From Planctomycetota bacterium (GTDB lineage Bacteria > Planctomycetota > Planctomycetia > Gemmatales > Gemmataceae), in assembly GCA_021413735.1 (NCBI GenBank), contig JAIOPV010000188.1, positions 1-64,000 of the forward strand: 64,000 bases of DNA, written 5' to 3'. The translations under genes and the position numbers were made by a program. The notes below the pieces were generated by a model, which worked only from the letters and a program-made list of their open reading frames with translations, ran no database searches and was not told where the DNA came from. This document shows, piece by piece, positions 35,060 to 44,464 of the stretch. Numbering within the stretch: the stretch's first letter is position 1; each line of letters opens with the position of its first letter.

Positions 35060-38000
35060 ATGCCGTTCGACCCAGATGCTCGCCTTGCCGAGTGGCGCAA
35101 GAGCCTGCTCGACATCACCAAACGCAATCGGCTGATTAAGTTCGCCGCCGGCCGCATCGGCGGAGTTTATCTCCTTCATCCGAGTGCATCGCAGTTGTGG
35201 AAGAGCCTCGTGAGCGAAGGCGAATCACTCACGTTCGCCTGGAAACGCGAGATTCTCGGGCTGCCTCCGGAAGTGTTCGATGCCGACACGCTCGGAGCGG
35301 ACTTTGATCCGAACAGCGAGACAAGTGCCTCCGCGGCTGCTGAGATCGCGAGCGAACTGACGCAGTTGTGCCTCCGCTCACCGCACCTTCGCAAAGATCA
35401 ACTGCTTACCGAATTCAACGATCGGCAGCTCGTCGCTCGCCTCACGCGGTTGTTTCGCAGCGCAAAGGAAGGGCAGAGCGATCACGGGGTGACCACGCTG
35501 TACGCGGCATTCGGCTTCCTCCGCTGGTTCGAGAGCCAAGATTCCGAGGAAGAAGTGCTGTCGCCGTTGCTGCTGGTTCCGGTGCGGCTCGAACGCGAAA
35601 CGGTGGAATCAGCGTTCACGCTGCACGCTGAGGAAGACGAAATCATCCCGAATCATTGCCTCGCGGAGTTGCTGCAAACGCAGTTCAGGATCAAGTTGCC
35701 GACGGCTACCGAATCTCCCCTCGATCCGGAGAACACAGACTGCCTGGCGAACTATCTCAAAGCGGTGACCGAGAAGGTGAAGCACGTCCCGCGCTGGGGA
35801 GTGGTCGAATCGGCAGCGATTGGCGTCTTCAACTTCCAGAAGCTCGCCATGTGGGAAGACCTTGGCCGCAACGCCGAGCGTGTGAAGGCTCACTTATTGT
35901 GCCGAGCCATTGCGGGTGACAGTGCGGTGTCACTAAAGCCGCCCGCCGATTTGCCTGCCGCGAGTGACCTCGATCGCGTGGTGCCCCCACAAGCTGCACT
36001 GCACATTCTCGATGCGGATAGCAGTCAGCACGAAGCGATTGAAGCCGTGAAGCGTGGCGCGAATCTCGTTATGGATGGGCCACCGGGTACGGGGAAGAGC
36101 CAGACCATCGCGAACATGATCGCAGCGGCGCTCGCGGCCGGGAAAACCGTGTTGTTCGTGAGCGAGAAGACCGCCGCGTTGGAAGTCGTGAAGCGACGCC
36201 TTGATCGCTGCGGCATGGGCGATTTCTGCCTTGAACTGCACAGCGCCAAATCCAACAAGAAGACCGTTCTCGCGGAGTTGGGCCGCACGCTTGAGATCAC
36301 GCCAACGGGCATTCCCGACAACTCCGCTCAACTGAATGAACTCAGCGAAACACGCACGAAACTCAACGAGTTCGTGACCGAGTTGCACGCTGTGCGAGCC
36401 ACGTTGGGGTGGAGTGCGTTTCGCGTTCACGGCGAACTCGCGAAACTCGGTGGCGCTGGCCGTTCACGGGTCGCGATCACCGATGTGTTCGCACGCGATG
36501 CGGAGTACGTTCGGCGAGGAGCTGCGATTCTCACGGGGTTAGCGGACTCGCGTTCCGTTCTCGAAGAACCGGGCGGGCATCCGTGGCGCGGTTGCAAGAT
36601 CACGACTTACACGCACGGTGCGGCAGACGAAGCCAAGTTCACACTGACGCAACTCGCGACTGCGGTTCCCGCTGTCGAAGCGGTGGCTCGCGAACTGGCG
36701 GAATGCGGCGCCGGTGAGTTGCCGTTCACCATCCGAAGCTGGCGAGCCGCCGAGGCCGATGGTCAGCGCATTCTCGCCACGCCGCTGTTTCCAGCCGGGT
36801 GGTTCCATGATGATCCTCGCGTGACGGCCGATGCGATCATCGCGTTGGATGCTGCCACACGCACGGCTCGCGAACTCACCCCGAAGTTGCCTGAGTTCGA
36901 GCCTGCCGCTGTTCGCAGATTCGCGAATCCCGCTGAACTGGAATGGAAGCCGGAGCGCGAGCGATTGACCGCCGCACTCTCGGCGCGTGAACGACATGCA
37001 ACATTGGTTCAAGTGGATAACACGCTTCGGATGCTTCAACGGCAGGTTAAGGCCATTGAGGCTGTCGCGTGCGAGGTGAATGCCCATCTTCGCTTGCCGA
37101 TGCGTGCGTTCGGACAACTCGGTGAAATCCCAGCGCTCGCGAGTCGAGTGGCAAGCGGTTCACCAATCCCGCTGACTTGGTGTGATGCGCCAAAGCGATC
37201 GGAGCTGATTGCTGTGGTGGCGGGGGCCGCTGAAGATGTTCGCGCGGCCCAGGCAGACAAGGCGAAACTGGTGACGAAATTATCAGCGGTTGCGTTCGCA
37301 CCAGAATCCGCTGATTTCGTGCGTGAAGCCGCGACCGCTGCGAGTTCCGGGTGGCGCATCCTCCCTTGGTCGGGATGGGTCAAACTGCGAAAGCAGATCG
37401 GGGCGTGGTATGTGGCAGGTCCACCCGACGACGCAACGAGTCGCGCCGATCTCGCGGTGCTGGCGGCATTCCATCGCCGAACAGCCGCTGCGAAGCACGT
37501 CGCCACGGTCTACGCGAAGGAACTGTTTTTCGATTCGAGCGGGGCGGCAGCTTGGGACGCGACTGCAAACGGGCTTCGAGATGTCGCGACGCTGGAGACA
37601 TGGAAAGCTGCATCGGACTTGAAGACGATCGCTGGCGTTGGTGGCTCGCTTGACCGGAAAGCACTTGCGAGTGTCGCTGAGCGATTAACTGAGGTGACGG
37701 TAGTATTCGCGGCGAGTTGGTCGGCACTGCTTCGTGATTTCGCTATTGGAGAGCGAGCCGGCATTCTCTCGCAGTCACCCGCTGAATTGCTTGCGTTTCT
37801 CGAAGCGGAAGCGTTGGCAACCGGGAACGAAATCGCTGTGCTTGGTCGAGTGGTTCCGCTTCTCGCTGTTGGGAAAGACGTGCCAGCCGCAGCACTTCCC
37901 GAACGCCTCAGTAGTCTCCGGCAACTTGTCGAAGCTCGCGCCCGGATCACGACCGCTTCCGCTGTGCTTGGAGACAGCCGCACACCAGAAGCTCTGGAAG

Positions 38001-40324
38001 CGACCGATCATGCTTCGGATGCAGAGAAGGTCCAAGCGCTGCTCGCGTTCCTGTCCGTTTGGGCGCGACCAATCACCCCACAACTCGCCGCAACACTCTG
38101 CGAATCTTCACGCCGCGAGCAGTTGCGAACCGCACTGACACATAGCGAAACGGCTCACAAGGACTTCGATAAGGCGTGGAGTCGGGTCACTGCCGAGTTG
38201 TTCGAGGTTAATGGTCGTGTGTCCACCAACATCGTGTTGGAGGATACGCTGCTCGCGGAGTTGGCGAAGTGGGCTTCGGCTCGTGCGGCCGACACAGAAC
38301 GCCTCGCGGAATGGACACGATTTCTTCAAGTGGAACATGACGCGGCAGCGTTTGGGATCACTGCCGTTCTCGATGAAGTGAAAGCCGGCGAGTTCCCGGC
38401 GACGGGTGCGGCCGATGCGTTCCGTGCTCGTTTCTACAGACTGTGGCTCGATGCTCTCCACCAACAGGTGTCAGCACTCGCCGCATTCGCCACCGACACG
38501 CACGAACGCAGCATCGAGCGGTTCGCGGAACTCGACCGGCTCGCGATTCGCAATACTCCAGATCGTGTGCGAGGGCAGATGTTCACAGACACGGCACGCC
38601 CACGCAACCGCGACGGTGCTCCGGATAGTTCTGAGCTTGGAGTTCTGCTTCGCGAAGTCAACAAGAAGCGGCGACACTTGCCGTTGCGAGACCTCTTCCG
38701 CCAAATTCCAACGATTCTACCGCGACTCAAGCCGTGCCTGATGATGAGCCCACTCGCGGTCAGCACTTACCTCGACACACCTGAACTCAGTTTCGATCTC
38801 GTTATCTTCGACGAGGCATCGCAGGTGCGTCCGCATGACGCTGTGTGCGCCATCTATCGCGGCAAGCAACTTGTAGTCGGCGGTGATCCGAGACAACTTC
38901 CGCCGACGGATTTCTTCAACCGAGCTGGCGACGAATCCGATGACGCCGACGATCCCTCGGCGGGCTACGAGAGTCTTCTCGATGTGTGCGTGGCGCTCGG
39001 GTTGCCACGCAAGCGGTTGCGATGGCACTACCGCAGTCGCCGTGAAGGGCTGATCGCGTTCTCGAATCGGTACATCTACGAAAGTCGGTTGGTCACGTTT
39101 CCGAGTGCGGATGAAGCCACAAGTCGGGCGGTCACGTTCGTGAAAGTTACGGATGGTCGCTTCAGCGACGGCGTGAATCCAGTCGAAGCGAAGCAAGTCG
39201 CGGCTCTCGTGCTGGAACACGCACGGACGCAACCCGACCGCAGCCTCGGCGTGATCGCGTTCAGCCAGCGACAGCAAGACCGCATCCTCGATGAACTCGA
39301 AGTTCTGCGTCGGCAGAACGCCGAAACGGAACCGTTCTTCGCCGATGATCGGCAAGATCCGTTCTTCGTCAAGAACCTTGAAAACGTGCAGGGCGATGAG
39401 CGCGACGTGATCTTGTTGAGCGTCGGCTATGGTCCGGATGACACAGGCAAAGTCGCGATGCGCTTTGGGCCGTTGAATCGCACGGGTGGCGAGCGTCGCC
39501 TGAATGTCGCGGTGACGCGGGCACGCTTGGGAATGGTGGTTGTGTCGTCGATGACTGCAGCCGACATTGACTTGTCGCGCACGAGTGCCGAGGGCGCGAA
39601 GATGCTCAAGGCGTTTCTCGATTACGCCGAGCGTGGACCCGTGGCGCTTGCTGAAGCGATCACGGAAGTGAATCGTCGCAGTGCGGACTCGCCATTCGAG
39701 CAGGAGGTTGGCGACGAACTCACGCGACGCGGCCTGACCATTCACCGGCAAGTTGGCTGTGGGGGGTATCTCATCGACATGGCAATTACGGATCCGCAAC
39801 TCGGCGGCAAGTATCTGCTCGGCGTCGAATGCGACGGTGCGACGTATCACTCCGCAGCCACGGCCCGTGACCGCGACCGACTCCGGCAGTCGATTCTTGA
39901 GGGGCTTGGTTGGCGGCTCATTCGTGTGTGGTCGTCCGATTGGGTGCGTGATCGAGACAAACAAGTGCGTCGTATTCTCGCGGCTCTCGAAGCGGCCAAG
40001 AAGCCCAGACCTGAAGCGCGCCGCGAAGATCCGGTTCCTGCTCCTGCGGGGAACTCGAAGGCAGTAACAACACTCACACCGGAATACGACAACATCGAGG
40101 TGGTTCCGGAGCCAGCAATCGGAGAGGCAATCAGTGCCATTCTGCTGGAGTTCGGTTCGATGAACGCGGAAGACCTGATCGTGGCAGTGTCGAAGCGTCT
40201 CGGCTTCAAGCGAACGGGACCGAAGATTCGCGAACGGATCACGGATGCGGTGAATGTTCGCGTATCCGGAAATCAGATTGGGGTGGGCGACGATGGCCGC
40301 GTGAGGCTCGTGAAAGCCCAATGA
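35060..40324 (+). CDS. Giant SF1 helicase (DUF4011 ... AAA_11/AAA_12 ... nuclease ... DUF3320)
   Basis: A 1754-residue protein starting MPFDPDARLAEWRKSLLDIT. The DUF4011 domain (RNRLIKF) opens it. Walker A GPPGTGKSQT is near residue 338 and Walker B VIFDEASQVRP near 1247, separated by a 900-residue mostly helical insertion. Helicase motifs GDPRQLPPTDFF, YRSRREGLIAFSN, VQGDERDVILLSVGYG and NVAVTRAR follow. At about 1541-1640 lies a DUF559/Vsr-like nuclease: ELTRRGLTIHRQVGCGGYLI then GVECDGATYH, WRLIRVWSSDW. DUF3320 closes it. Known: this architecture (COG1112) is frequent in defence islands; related helicases occur in the Mokosh system. A four-base ATGA overlap couples it to a hydrolase. Confidence 0.85.
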   Translation: MPFDPDARLAEWRKSLLDITKRNRLIKFAAGRIGGVYLLHPSASQLWKSLVSEGESLTFAWKREILGLPPEVFDADTLGADFDPNSETSASAAAEIASELTQLCLRSPHLRKDQLLTEFNDRQLVARLTRLFRSAKEGQSDHGVTTLYAAFGFLRWFESQDSEEEVLSPLLLVPVRLERETVESAFTLHAEEDEIIPNHCLAELLQTQFRIKLPTATESPLDPENTDCLANYLKAVTEKVKHVPRWGVVESAAIGVFNFQKLAMWEDLGRNAERVKAHLLCRAIAGDSAVSLKPPADLPAASDLDRVVPPQAALHILDADSSQHEAIEAVKRGANLVMDGPPGTGKSQTIANMIAAALAAGKTVLFVSEKTAALEVVKRRLDRCGMGDFCLELHSAKSNKKTVLAELGRTLEITPTGIPDNSAQLNELSETRTKLNEFVTELHAVRATLGWSAFRVHGELAKLGGAGRSRVAITDVFARDAEYVRRGAAILTGLADSRSVLEEPGGHPWRGCKITTYTHGAADEAKFTLTQLATAVPAVEAVARELAECGAGELPFTIRSWRAAEADGQRILATPLFPAGWFHDDPRVTADAIIALDAATRTARELTPKLPEFEPAAVRRFANPAELEWKPERERLTAALSARERHATLVQVDNTLRMLQRQVKAIEAVACEVNAHLRLPMRAFGQLGEIPALASRVASGSPIPLTWCDAPKRSELIAVVAGAAEDVRAAQADKAKLVTKLSAVAFAPESADFVREAATAASSGWRILPWSGWVKLRKQIGAWYVAGPPDDATSRADLAVLAAFHRRTAAAKHVATVYAKELFFDSSGAAAWDATANGLRDVATLETWKAASDLKTIAGVGGSLDRKALASVAERLTEVTVVFAASWSALLRDFAIGERAGILSQSPAELLAFLEAEALATGNEIAVLGRVVPLLAVGKDVPAAALPERLSSLRQLVEARARITTASAVLGDSRTPEALEATDHASDAEKVQALLAFLSVWARPITPQLAATLCESSRREQLRTALTHSETAHKDFDKAWSRVTAELFEVNGRVSTNIVLEDTLLAELAKWASARAADTERLAEWTRFLQVEHDAAAFGITAVLDEVKAGEFPATGAADAFRARFYRLWLDALHQQVSALAAFATDTHERSIERFAELDRLAIRNTPDRVRGQMFTDTARPRNRDGAPDSSELGVLLREVNKKRRHLPLRDLFRQIPTILPRLKPCLMMSPLAVSTYLDTPELSFDLVIFDEASQVRPHDAVCAIYRGKQLVVGGDPRQLPPTDFFNRAGDESDDADDPSAGYESLLDVCVALGLPRKRLRWHYRSRREGLIAFSNRYIYESRLVTFPSADEATSRAVTFVKVTDGRFSDGVNPVEAKQVAALVLEHARTQPDRSLGVIAFSQRQQDRILDELEVLRRQNAETEPFFADDRQDPFFVKNLENVQGDERDVILLSVGYGPDDTGKVAMRFGPLNRTGGERRLNVAVTRARLGMVVVSSMTAADIDLSRTSAEGAKMLKAFLDYAERGPVALAEAITEVNRRSADSPFEQEVGDELTRRGLTIHRQVGCGGYLIDMAITDPQLGGKYLLGVECDGATYHSAATARDRDRLRQSILEGLGWRLIRVWSSDWVRDRDKQVRRILAALEAAKKPRPEARREDPVPAPAGNSKAVTTLTPEYDNIEVVPEPAIGEAISAILLEFGSMNAEDLIVAVSKRLGFKRTGPKIRERITDAVNVRVSGNQIGVGDDGRVRLVKAQ

Positions 40325-41061
40325 AGTTATCCCTCCACGATGAGCCGCTGCCAGCGAAGTGTCCGGTTGTGTATCTTCCTGGGGTCGATGGCACCGGGCG
40401 GTTGCTGCATCGCCAAACCGGACTCGCTGAACGGTTCACGCTGCGTTGTGTGAACTATCCGCAGGACGATCGGCACACATACGCCGATCTCGTTTCTCTG
40501 GGCGTGAAACAACTCGAAGAGACCGGGCCAGGCGTGGTGCTTGCCGAATCGTTCGGCGGCGCGGTCGGGCTAATGATCGCCCTCGCACGCCCCGAACTCG
40601 TGCGGCGGTTAGTGCTGGTGAACACATTCGCGTGGTATCCGCGACGGCTGTTCATCGGAGTGATGGGCTTGGTCGGGCCGTGGTTGCCGAACTCGCCGAG
40701 CCATCCAGCGACACGCGACGTTCGCGGCTTGTTCTTCTTCGGCCCACGCATCTCGAAGGCCGAACAAGATGCGTGGTGGGATCGAACCGCCGACGTGCCG
40801 ATGCGAGCGTATGGGCATCGCTTCCGGATGATCGCCGAGTTGGATCTGCGTCCGCGACTTCCCGAGATCAACATTCCTGCGCTTGTGTTCACGTCGCCGA
40901 ACGATTGGGTTGTGCCCGCGACGGCGGGGAGATTGCTTGCGAAGCGATTGCCGCGTGCGAGACGAATTGGCCAACCGGTGGGACACGCGGCGATGATCGA
41001 TCCGCGTGTGGATGTTGCCGCGTGGCTGGAAAAGAGCGACTACTGGGCCGCCGTGAATTGA
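40321..41061 (+). CDS. Alpha/beta hydrolase
   Basis: A 246-residue protein overlapping the helicase stop by four bases. VVYLPGVDGTGRLL carries the oxyanion region, ESFGGAVGLMIAL the nucleophile elbow (Ser in E-S-F-G-G), SPNDWVVP the acid and VGHAAMIDP the base His, all in order and spacing of the fold. A cap region runs from about 120 to 175. The substrate is unknown. Its coupling to the helicase may be incidental or may mark a two-gene unit. Its last 22 bases overlap the 3-prime end of luxC on the other strand. Confidence 0.82.
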   Translation: MKLSLHDEPLPAKCPVVYLPGVDGTGRLLHRQTGLAERFTLRCVNYPQDDRHTYADLVSLGVKQLEETGPGVVLAESFGGAVGLMIALARPELVRRLVLVNTFAWYPRRLFIGVMGLVGPWLPNSPSHPATRDVRGLFFFGPRISKAEQDAWWDRTADVPMRAYGHRFRMIAELDLRPRLPEINIPALVFTSPNDWVVPATAGRLLAKRLPRARRIGQPVGHAAMIDPRVDVAAWLEKSDYWAAVN

Positions 41062-42458
41062 CGCGCGATCGCCGCGACAGATTCCGCATCGCGATCTGGA
41101 AACGTCAGTGGCCCCACACCGAGATCGACGCTCACCAACTTCACGAGCCGTCGAAGTGCGTACTCCCCTTCGTGCGGCAACCCGATGACGCGAGCCGATG
41201 CGGAACCGGGTGCTGTGATTTGCGTCAGACCACTTTCAACGAGGCGATCCACGGTAGAAGCCCAGCGTTCCGGCGGCGCAGCCAGAACCGCAGTTTGCAG
41301 GTAATCGCGCAGCGGGTGCAACACTTCCGGAAGTTTCGCCGCATCGCGGAAAGGAACAACCAGCACCGTGCGAGCGCCGAGCGGAATGTCAGCGGGGATC
41401 GCTGGCACGACGAGCACCGTGTGCGACATCGACCCAAGCGGGGCGTGAACCTCCGCTGAACCGGACCACCATGCCAGCTCGCGGAACGACAGCACTTCAG
41501 CCTTCTCGTCAAGCGTCAACGCTCGCGGTGGAAGGGTCGCGCCAACTCGCTCAAGATCTTCGTTCAGACGCTCAGCAACGAGACTGGGAAGCGTTCCCGA
41601 ACTGTCCGCATCTTCCACGAGCAACACGCGGGGCGAACTACACGCACGCTGTTCCCACAGGGCGACGTCCCATGCCAACGCCGGGATTGTCGCGTCGAGA
41701 TTGCTGCCATCGAGGACAACACCGACACCGAGCCGCGGGCCGTAATGGATCACGCGACCGCGACACTTCGCCTGCGGATACGCCGCCATCGCAGACGCAC
41801 CACCCCACACGACAACGGCGTCTGATTCGGCTCGCACGATCGCGTTGACTTCTTCCTGACTGCTGTTCCACCCTTCCACCGCGACTGACTCGGACAAAAC
41901 CCCTTCGGGATCGGCTTCTCGAAGTGATGACAGAAACAAGTGAGTGAATCCGCTGTCTTCGCTGCTCAGTTTCAAGATGCAGGGGTTGCGTGTGAGCAGC
42001 GATTGTGCGATCGCGACCACGCCACCAAGGAAGACGTTCCCAGCGAGTATGTGAGTGACAACTCCAAGCGGATAGCCCTTTACGAACCCGGCTCCGAATG
42101 CGTCTGGCTCCCACGTTTCCAGTAGGTCGGCACGGCCGAGTTCGCGCTGAAGTTCGGCGGTGAGAATTTCTGCCCGCATTCCGACTGATAGGCTTGAGAG
42201 CGCTCGTTCAACAGCGGAATGTGAGAACACGCCTCTCGACCCGGATACGCGGGCGAGGTACTCGCATGCATTCTTGAAGTGTTCAGTGTCAGGTGCCCAC
42301 ATCGCCGAGAGGCGAGCTAGAGGCGCGAGCAGCGCAGCACGGGGCAACACGGCCAGTCGCGGAGCGGCTCGCCGCAACCGAGTGTAGATGCTCCGGATGT
42401 TGTCCCGAATCCAAGCGAGTTCAGCCTGAACGTCTTCGGAGGAGGCTGGACGCCCCAT
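41040..42458 (-). CDS. LuxC-family acyl-CoA reductase
   Basis: A 472-residue NADPH-dependent fatty acyl reductase, starting MGRPASSEDVQAELAW with GAGG seven bases upstream. The N-terminal helical part ends near residue 95; then VKGYPLGVVTHILAGNVFLG and CILKLSSEDSGF line the cofactor site, VVVWGGASAM and GPRLGVGVV follow, and the acyl-accepting Cys is in WEQRACSSPRVLLVE. LuxC reduces an activated fatty acid to the aldehyde. Only two bases separate it from the LuxE-like stop, so they are translated together. No luxA or luxB is near. Confidence 0.9.
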   Translation of the reverse strand: MGRPASSEDVQAELAWIRDNIRSIYTRLRRAAPRLAVLPRAALLAPLARLSAMWAPDTEHFKNACEYLARVSGSRGVFSHSAVERALSSLSVGMRAEILTAELQRELGRADLLETWEPDAFGAGFVKGYPLGVVTHILAGNVFLGGVVAIAQSLLTRNPCILKLSSEDSGFTHLFLSSLREADPEGVLSESVAVEGWNSSQEEVNAIVRAESDAVVVWGGASAMAAYPQAKCRGRVIHYGPRLGVGVVLDGSNLDATIPALAWDVALWEQRACSSPRVLLVEDADSSGTLPSLVAERLNEDLERVGATLPPRALTLDEKAEVLSFRELAWWSGSAEVHAPLGSMSHTVLVVPAIPADIPLGARTVLVVPFRDAAKLPEVLHPLRDYLQTAVLAAPPERWASTVDRLVESGLTQITAPGSASARVIGLPHEGEYALRRLVKLVSVDLGVGPLTFPDRDAESVAAIARQFTAAQ

Positions 42459-42460
42459 GT

Positions 42461-43531
42461 TCACCTCACGGCTTCGCCAATTTTCATGGCGCAAGTTTCA
42501 AAGCGAGCAGCGGTCACGCGGCCTTTCGGAATGATGGACGCAGCGGCCCGACCGCATGGACACCAGTTCCGGATCTGCGCCATGTCGGTCGTCAGGATCT
42601 TCACGAGCGGATAGCTCAGCGTCAGCGGGCACGTCAGTTGCAACAACCCATTCTCGTTCTCGGGGGTGGGTTTCATCGTTTCGGGATCAACTGCTTCCGC
42701 ACGGCACCAGGCCGGCACATGGTAGCTGCCGCGTTCGCATTCCACGAAAACCGCCGGGCACTCGCTCAAGCCGTACATATCTCGTATCGCGTCGTCGGGG
42801 ATACCGAAGAATGCAGCGGCTTGCGTTCGGAATTCCTTGCGATCGAGAGCCAGACCAGGAAGGAACGACTTCCACCCGCCGCCCGTGAGAATGCGACTGC
42901 CTGCGGGAAGCGGAAACGATGTGCGACCGAGTTTCGACATTCCTTGCATCATCGCCGTGATGAGCGCCGGGTAGCCGACTAGCACCACGGGACCGCGTGC
43001 GATGGACTGTGCGAACAGGGTAGGGGCTTGCTCCGCGAGGAACAGCGGACCGGTCGGCGTCATGCGAGCGAGGTAGTGAATGGCCTTCACCTGCGGCACC
43101 GACTTCAACACCGCGTCGATCACCACGGAGCCAGCCATCTGCGTTGTGGCTGGGTCCATCAGGAAGCACAGAGCGGTTACGTCGCCATCAAGTAAACCGA
43201 GGGCCGCGTAACTCTGTCGCATTGCCCGAACGCGGTAGTCCCAGCTCTGTTCATCGAGCGGCGTGAGGCTCGGCTTGCCCGTGGTTCCCGAGCTGGTCAG
43301 CGTGCGTGCGACCACCATCTCCGCCGGAAGTGGGAACGGATAGCTCTTAAACACGGGAAGGAAGATCGCAGGCAGCGGATCATTGCCGCGAGCCGCGAGG
43401 AACTCGGCATAACGCGGGAAGCGGTCGCGTAGTGATCGGACGCAGTGAGCCGTGGCGCCGGCGAAGAGATCATCCGGGGGCGAATCGAACGCTGGCAATT
43501 CAAGCAATCGCTCGATGGGATTGGGGTTCAT
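42461..43531 (-). CDS. LuxE-like acyl-protein synthetase
   Basis: A 356-residue adenylate-forming enzyme starting MNPNPIERLLELP; GGAG is eight bases upstream, while longer in-frame starts lack it. Motifs: TLTSSGTTGKPS (ATP-binding P-loop of the family), SYAALGLLDGD, GYPALITAM, RILTGGGWK, MYGLSECPAVFVECE and a C-terminal RNWCPCGR. LuxE activates a fatty acid as acyl-AMP and passes it through its own Cys to LuxC. It pairs with the downstream reductase to make a fatty acid reductase complex, giving a long-chain aldehyde or alcohol. Confidence 0.88.
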   Translation of the reverse strand: MNPNPIERLLELPAFDSPPDDLFAGATAHCVRSLRDRFPRYAEFLAARGNDPLPAIFLPVFKSYPFPLPAEMVVARTLTSSGTTGKPSLTPLDEQSWDYRVRAMRQSYAALGLLDGDVTALCFLMDPATTQMAGSVVIDAVLKSVPQVKAIHYLARMTPTGPLFLAEQAPTLFAQSIARGPVVLVGYPALITAMMQGMSKLGRTSFPLPAGSRILTGGGWKSFLPGLALDRKEFRTQAAAFFGIPDDAIRDMYGLSECPAVFVECERGSYHVPAWCRAEAVDPETMKPTPENENGLLQLTCPLTLSYPLVKILTTDMAQIRNWCPCGRAAASIIPKGRVTAARFETCAMKIGEAVR

Positions 43532-43652
43532 TCCGGACTCCATGACCAGAACCAAGATCGCATAACGAAGCCGTTCGCGCGAACTGTTGCGGGGTCGCCT
43601 TGTCAATCTTGCGACACAAGAGCACAATCCGACATCCCAGAAGAGGTAACGA

Positions 43653-44435
43653 ATGAAGACGAAGGCCGACATCGTGCTGGACTGGTTGCCCCGCTACACC
43701 GGGCGGCCACTGAATCAGTTCGGGCGATACATCCTCCTCACGAACTTCGCCCATTATGTGGAGCTGTTCGCAGAGCGGTTCGGCGTCGATATCATGGGTC
43801 GCGATCGACCGATGCAATCCGCCACCGCTAATAACCTAACGATACTGAACTTCGGCATGGGCAGCGCGATGGCTGCGACGGTCATGGATTTGCTCGTCGC
43901 TGTCGAACCGAAAGCCGTGCTGTTTCTCGGTAAGTGCGGTGGCCTCAAGAAGACGACAGTTGGCGACTTCATCCTGCCGATCGCCGCGATCCGTGGCGAA
44001 GGAACGAGCAACGATTATCTTCCGCCAGAGATTCCGGCGTTGCCGTCGTTTCGCCTGCAAGCGGCGCTGATGGCCGCGATCAACCGCCAGAACCTCGACT
44101 ACTGGACTGGGACGGTCTACACGACCAACCGCCGAGTGTGGGAGCACGACGAGAAGTTCAAGAACTACCTGCGAGAAATACGCGCGAGCGCAATCGACAT
44201 GGAGACGGCGACCGTCTTTGTGGTCGGCTTCGTGAACCACATTCCGAAAGGCGCTCTCCTCTTGGTATCAGACAATCCCATGACACCCGAAGGCGTGAAG
44301 ACCTCGCTATCGGATGCCACGGTGACTGAGAAGTATGTTCGTCTGCATCTCGATATAGGGATTGATACTCTAATCGAGTTGCGCGATTCGGGTGAGTCGA
44401 TCAAGCACATGCGGTTCGAGGAACGACCCGGGTAA
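43653..44435 (+). CDS. amn: AMP nucleosidase (short form)
   Basis: A 260-residue enzyme of the nucleoside phosphorylase fold, starting MKTKADIVLDWLPRYTGRPL with GAGG upstream. NNLTILNFGMGSAMAA, AVLFLGKCGGLKKTTVGDFI, IRGEGTSNDYLPPEIPALPS and ASAIDMETATVFVVGF (the Glu that holds ribose) are characteristic of the short AMP nucleosidase-like form of about 260 residues known from Bacteroidetes and others, without the extra N-terminal domain of E. coli Amn. It splits AMP to adenine and ribose 5-phosphate. The MBL-fold gene follows 29 bases later. Confidence 0.88.
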   Translation: MKTKADIVLDWLPRYTGRPLNQFGRYILLTNFAHYVELFAERFGVDIMGRDRPMQSATANNLTILNFGMGSAMAATVMDLLVAVEPKAVLFLGKCGGLKKTTVGDFILPIAAIRGEGTSNDYLPPEIPALPSFRLQAALMAAINRQNLDYWTGTVYTTNRRVWEHDEKFKNYLREIRASAIDMETATVFVVGFVNHIPKGALLLVSDNPMTPEGVKTSLSDATVTEKYVRLHLDIGIDTLIELRDSGESIKHMRFEERPG

Positions 44436-44464
44436 TAAATCTGAATCAAAAATGAGAAGTCAAC

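Noticed and set aside
38717-40321. A 534-codon open frame on the minus strand
   Set aside because: It mirrors the helicase, which has a full set of motifs; high GC at third positions keeps the antisense frame open.
41040-43531. A luciferase (lux) operon
   Set aside because: Only the acyl reductase and synthetase genes are present; no luciferase subunits or LuxD thioesterase.
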